A stretch of DNA of 64,000 nt. It comes from Streptomyces sp. HUAS 15-9 (GTDB lineage: Bacteria; Actinomycetota; Actinomycetes; Streptomycetales; Streptomycetaceae). Numbering within the stretch: the first letter of the stretch is position 1; each line of letters starts with the position of its first letter. Below are positions 61,630-64,000 of this stretch, piece after piece. Location of the stretch: NCBI RefSeq assembly GCF_025642155.1, contig NZ_CP106798.1, positions 4,154,001 to 4,218,000 of the forward strand. Reading direction: 5' to 3'. The position numbers and the translations under genes are program-made. Under the pieces are notes generated by a model. It was not told where the DNA came from. It worked only from the letters and a program-made list of their open reading frames with translations, and ran no database searches.

Positions 61630-62118
61630 CAACCTTCTTCACGGGTTCAAGCACCGTCGTCGCTTCGCTCCTCCGGGCGGGCACACAGTGCATGAGGTCA
61701 GAACACGTCGTGGCTGGGGCCGGTCGGCTCCACGACTTTAGCCAGCCACTTTGGCGCGAGCCTCGAAGATCATGGCCCCAACGTCGTGCTTTACCGGGCA
61801 GGTCCACAGGCTGCCCGACGCGCCGGAAGCTTACGGGGCCATGATCACTCGCGCCAAAGCAGCTCCCGGCCAAAGTCGCTACACCGACCTACGTCAGTTT
61901 GCGCAGGTAGAAAGCCCCGCTCGTAGGTCCGGGCATCGCGACGGCCGGCGGGGCCAAGGAGGGCCCCAGTTCATCGGGTGGAAGTGGTCCCACGCCGTTG
62001 CCGACCCCCGTGCCGGATGTGTGGGGCAGGTGCGCGACTGGCCCTAGATCATCTCAATCGCGAGCCCTTGCGTGCGGTCATGCGCAGTAGGAAGATCCTG
62101 CCGATCAAGGGAGATGTG
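61630..62118. other. Non-coding stretch of the element with a large inverted repeat
   Basis: No credible gene is seen in this ~490-base stretch. It contains imperfect inverted repeats at 61750-61780 and 61835-61859 (CTTTGGCGCGAG plus GATCATGGCCCC on each arm, the first arm with six extra bases). Candidate roles are an origin or transfer locus, or a small non-autonomous insertion. Confidence 0.55.
61750..61859. repeat. Imperfect inverted repeat, 24 matching bases per arm
   Basis: Arm one reads CTTTGGCGCGAG-CCTCGAA-GATCATGGCCCC in three pieces; arm two, reversed, reads CTTTGGCGCGAG-T-GATCATGGCCCC. The arms enclose about 54 bases. Confidence 0.75.
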
Positions 62119-62439
62119 ATGCTGCGGTTTATGGACTGGTCTGTCGTCGCAATGGGATGCCTGCTGGTTCTCGGAAGCCTCGTCGGCCGGTGGTGGGAGC
62201 GTACCCAGGCTCGGAAGGGAGAGGGAGTGGGCCTCGACCGGGGCATGCGCTTCCTCTGGGCGTGGCTCCCCCTCCTCATGGGTCTCGGGATGATCGGCAC
62301 CAAGGTGCCGGGCCTGTTGCACGCGCCCTACTCCGTTGTCGAGGTCGTTGACGCGCTCAACTTCGTGCTCGCGGTTACGGTGTCGGTCTTCACCCTCCGC
62401 ACAGTGCGTCGCTTCTTCCTGGCTCGTGGCGCCATGTGA
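62119..62439 (+). CDS. Small membrane protein of unknown function
   Basis: A 106-residue protein with three hydrophobic segments: WSVVAMGCLLVLGSLVG, FLWAWLPLLMGLGMIGTKVP and VVDALNFVLAVTVSVFTLRT. ATG 62119 has AAGGGAG eight bases upstream. No family is recognised. It belongs to the element's accessory part. Confidence 0.6.
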   Translation: MLRFMDWSVVAMGCLLVLGSLVGRWWERTQARKGEGVGLDRGMRFLWAWLPLLMGLGMIGTKVPGLLHAPYSVVEVVDALNFVLAVTVSVFTLRTVRRFFLARGAM

Positions 62440-62751
62440 CAGCAACCCAGCCGACGCAGATCCTCGGCGCCTAGCCATAGTGGGACACGTCCTCGCGCCC
62501 TCGCGGCTCCCGGATCCGTCGGCTTGATCTCAGACATGAGCCGCAGCCAAGCCGTGCCCGCTGCGTGCCCGGTCCGACGGGACGCAGCGGGGACTCACGG
62601 GGAACAGCGGCGGCGATCGAGCTCCGGCCCAGGTCAGCGAGTTGCCAGGTCAGCCGCCATCCGCATGCGGCGTCTTCCAAACTGGCTACTCGATCGGCCA
62701 ACCGCGCTTCCGGCCGCGTTGTACCCTCCGGTTTTAGAGAGGGGGATCTCC
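62440..62751. other. Non-coding stretch between two small membrane-protein genes
   Basis: About 310 bases with no convincing gene or repeat. A TTTTAGAGAGGGGGA segment at the end provides the ribosome binding site of the next gene. Confidence 0.5.
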
Positions 62752-62979
62752 ATGGTGTACCTGGCACGGCCAGACGCCCGCCTGCGGACCCGCCTTCGGG
62801 ACTACCTCCTGCTGAGCGCTTGGTTCGGCCTCGTGGCAGTCGCGGCACACAAGTGGGTCCCGGAGACTTGGAGGCAGTCGATCGAAACGGCGATCACATT
62901 GTCCGCAGGTTGGGTCACCTGGCTTGAGCTTCGCGCGTGGAAGTACCGGCGCCGAACTGGGCGAGGGCTCGAACCGTAG
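62752..62979 (+). CDS. Small membrane protein of unknown function
   Basis: A 75-residue protein starting MVYLARPDARLRTRLRDYLL with hydrophobic segments LLLSAWFGLVAVAAHKWVP and AITLSAGWVTWLELRAW, and a basic tail (KYRRRTGRG). A good ribosome binding site (GAGGGGGA) precedes ATG 62752. Similar holin-like or DUF7144-type small proteins occur near phage and element genes, but no assignment is made. Confidence 0.6.
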   Translation: MVYLARPDARLRTRLRDYLLLSAWFGLVAVAAHKWVPETWRQSIETAITLSAGWVTWLELRAWKYRRRTGRGLEP

Positions 62980-63158
62980 GTGCTGAGCAGTACAGCGAAA
63001 TACAGCATCGAGGATTCGTGGCACAGTCTCCGGGCCGTGCCACTCTCGTGCCAGAACGAGCGGGGAACAGCGGGGAATCAGGGTACGCAAGGCACACACG
63101 CCCAGCATCCGCGCAAGGCGGGGAATCCACAGGTCAGGGCCATGATCGCCCAACCTCG

Positions 63159-63203
63159 CTCCTAAAGCGGGTGTCGCAGGTTCGAACCCTGCCGGGGGCA
63201 CCA
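63159..63203 (+). repeat. tRNA-Arg(CCT) 3'-half fragment: attachment-site remnant
   Basis: The sequence from the anticodon loop (CTCCTAA) through the T arm (GCAGGTTCGAACCCTGC) to CGGGGGCACCA is the 3' part of a tRNA-Arg with CCT anticodon. The D arm and the 5' acceptor strand are absent upstream. It is followed by a terminator-like hairpin, as after real tRNA genes. It is probably the distal att site of an integrated element. Confidence 0.75.
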
Positions 63204-63209
63204 GCTAAA

Positions 63210-63253
63210 AGGCCCCGGACCGATCTTGGATGCTGTTGGTTAATCCGGGGCCT
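63210..63253 (+). terminator. Hairpin after the tRNA-Arg fragment
   Basis: AGGCCCCGGA pairs with TCCGGGGCCT over a 24-base loop, six bases after the fragment. Confidence 0.6.
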
Positions 63254-63261
63254 GGCGTGTC

Positions 63262-63300
63262 GTCGGCCTTCAAGACCTGGTTGTGGTCTTGAAGGCCGAC
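63262..63300. repeat. Perfect 16-bp inverted repeat ahead of the transposase gene
   Basis: GTCGGCCTTCAAGACC and its complement enclose seven bases. It lies 17 bases before the transposase start, so it may insulate the transposase gene from read-through or belong to the element's end. Confidence 0.7.
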
Positions 63301-63317
63301 GTTGTCGTATGGGGTGG

Positions 63318-64000
63318 GTGCGGGTGTCGATGCAGCCGAAGGGGTCTGGGGAGATCCCGGCGGAGACGGTGCGGGTGGCTCGGGCCGCGTTCCCGAAGGG
63401 GAGCCCGGCGATCCGGGTGCGGGACGAGCTGGGGCCGTTGTTCACGGACGAGGAGTTCGCGGACCTGTTCCCGGTACGGGGCAGGTCTGCCTGGTCACCG
63501 GGGCGGCTCGCGCTGGTACTGGTGTTGCAGTTCCTCGAAGGACTCACCGACCGGCAGGCCGCGGAGGCGGTCCGGGCCAGGATCGACTTCAAGTACGCCC
63601 TCGGCCTTCGGCTGGACGATCCGGGGTTCGACTTCTCGGTGCTGTCGGAGTTCCGGGATCGGCTGGTGGAGGCCGATGCCGGGCGGCGGGTGCTGGACGG
63701 CATCCTGGTCGCGGCCCGGGAGAAGGGCCTGCTCAAGACGGCGGGCCGGGCCCGCACCGACGCTACGCATGTGCTGTCGTCGGTGCGGGAGCTGTCCTGG
63801 CTGGAGATGGTGGCCGAGACCCTGCGGTCCGCGCTCAACGCACTTGCCCAGGCTGCCCCGGACTGGCTGGCGGGTGTTGCGGAGCCGGAGTGGTTCAGGC
63901 ACTACGCCGCCAGGGCCGAGGACTCCCGGTTCCCCAAGGCCCGCGCCAAGCGTGATGAGGTGGGCTTGCGGGTCGGTCGTGACGGGATGCTGCTGCTTGA
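63318..64000 (+). mobile_element. IS1182-like transposase, 5' part (runs off the window)
   Basis: The open frame from GTG 63318 (or ATG 63330) to the end of the window encodes the N-terminal region of an IS1182/IS5-related transposase: VRVARAAFPKGSPAIRVRDE, LGPLFTDEEFADLFPVRGRS, the DUF772-like LVLVLQFLEGLTDRQAAEAV, LDDPGFDFSVLSEFRDRLV and the following KTAGRARTDATHVLSSVREL, where the first Asp of the DDE triad is expected. The C-terminal catalytic part is outside. Other frames here are shadows. Confidence 0.8.

Larger units (their letters stand above)
58071..63203. mobile_element. Decayed actinomycete integrative and conjugative element(s)
   Basis: Between tRNA-Ser(GGA) and a tRNA-Arg(CCT) 3' fragment lie, in order, pieces of an integrase, a RepSA-type initiator, DUF2637/spread genes, a small Cys protein and a TraSA translocase: the backbone of pSAM2-like elements. 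Integrase, repSA and traSA are truncated and no excisionase is seen. The tRNA types at the two ends differ, so the segment is probably a chimera or deletion product of two elements, and the borders given are provisional. Confidence 0.7.

Noticed and set aside
61751..62047. A 98-residue open frame in the gap after the truncated hypothetical gene
   Set aside because: It runs through both arms of the inverted repeat and its tail is Arg/Gly-rich and random in character; no ribosome binding site is seen.

Overview
The window is high-GC actinobacterial chromosome, almost certainly Streptomyces. It carries bldC, the Lsr2 paralogue lsrL, valine dehydrogenase vdh, a c-di-AMP riboswitch ahead of an M23 peptidase, the split purine genes purF-purM, purS-purQ-purL, purC and purD, an HrpA helicase of the actinobacterial length, and dnaX preceded by the small SRP RNA. 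Codon use (strong G/C at third positions, many GTG starts) fits this. Most of the sequence looks like conserved core chromosome with many tRNA genes (fMet, Lys, Glu, two Asp, Phe, three Gly, Ser).

Layout. 1-5.6 kb: end of a TPR regulator, LhgO-type oxidase, trmB, PrsW-like protease, riboswitch-controlled M23 peptidase, tRNA-fMet. 5.6-8.1 kb: a riboflavin-like module (RibD-like protein with swapped domains, MarR regulator, GTP cyclohydrolase II) with shared palindromes. 8.17-18.03 kb: an island bounded by a 38-bp direct repeat of the tRNA-Lys(TTT) 3' end. It holds one nine-gene leftward operon (pabA, pabB, glutamine-synthetase-like ligase, ATP-grasp ligase, AroQ mutase, branched-chain-type aminotransferase, MFS exporter, second ATP-grasp ligase, second AroQ mutase) and a divergent GNAT acetyltransferase, but no integrase. 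18-31 kb: a permease remnant, an FG-GAP secreted protein, a DEAD-box helicase with tandem RGG/RDD repeats, a lipoprotein gene with an apparent frameshift, a metallopeptidase, a metallophosphoesterase, tRNAs and hrpA. 31-45 kb: bldC, vdh, purM/purF, a META-domain lipoprotein, YwiC-like protein, purL/Q/S, lsrL. 45-57.9 kb: tRNA-Gly genes flanking an ABC exporter plus two-component system, purC, a DMFase-like protein, a degenerate M48-like membrane protein, purD, dnaX and SRP RNA. 58-64 kb: remains of integrative conjugative elements (truncated integrase, repSA, spread genes and traSA) next to tRNA-Ser(GGA), a tRNA-Arg(CCT) 3' fragment, and the start of an IS1182-like transposase.

How the genes work together. 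The purine genes supply IMP-pathway steps 1, 2, 4, 5 and 8. The most interesting unit is the tRNA-Lys island. PabA plus a PabB with the PIKGT motif should make 4-amino-4-deoxychorismate, one or both AroQ proteins could rearrange it to 4-amino-4-deoxyprephenate, and the aminotransferase could aminate that. There is no PapC-like dehydrogenase, so a non-aromatised amino-cyclohexadienyl amino acid is a reasonable prediction, to be joined to other units by the two ATP-grasp ligases and the glutamine-synthetase homologue, exported by the MFS protein and perhaps N-acetylated by the GNAT protein for self-protection. This pathway is inference from family membership.

Sequence quality caution. dnaX needs four successive -1 corrections within about 240 bp and the lipoprotein at 23.2-23.7 kb needs one, each placed at a G/C run. 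Homopolymer contraction during sequencing is the simplest explanation.
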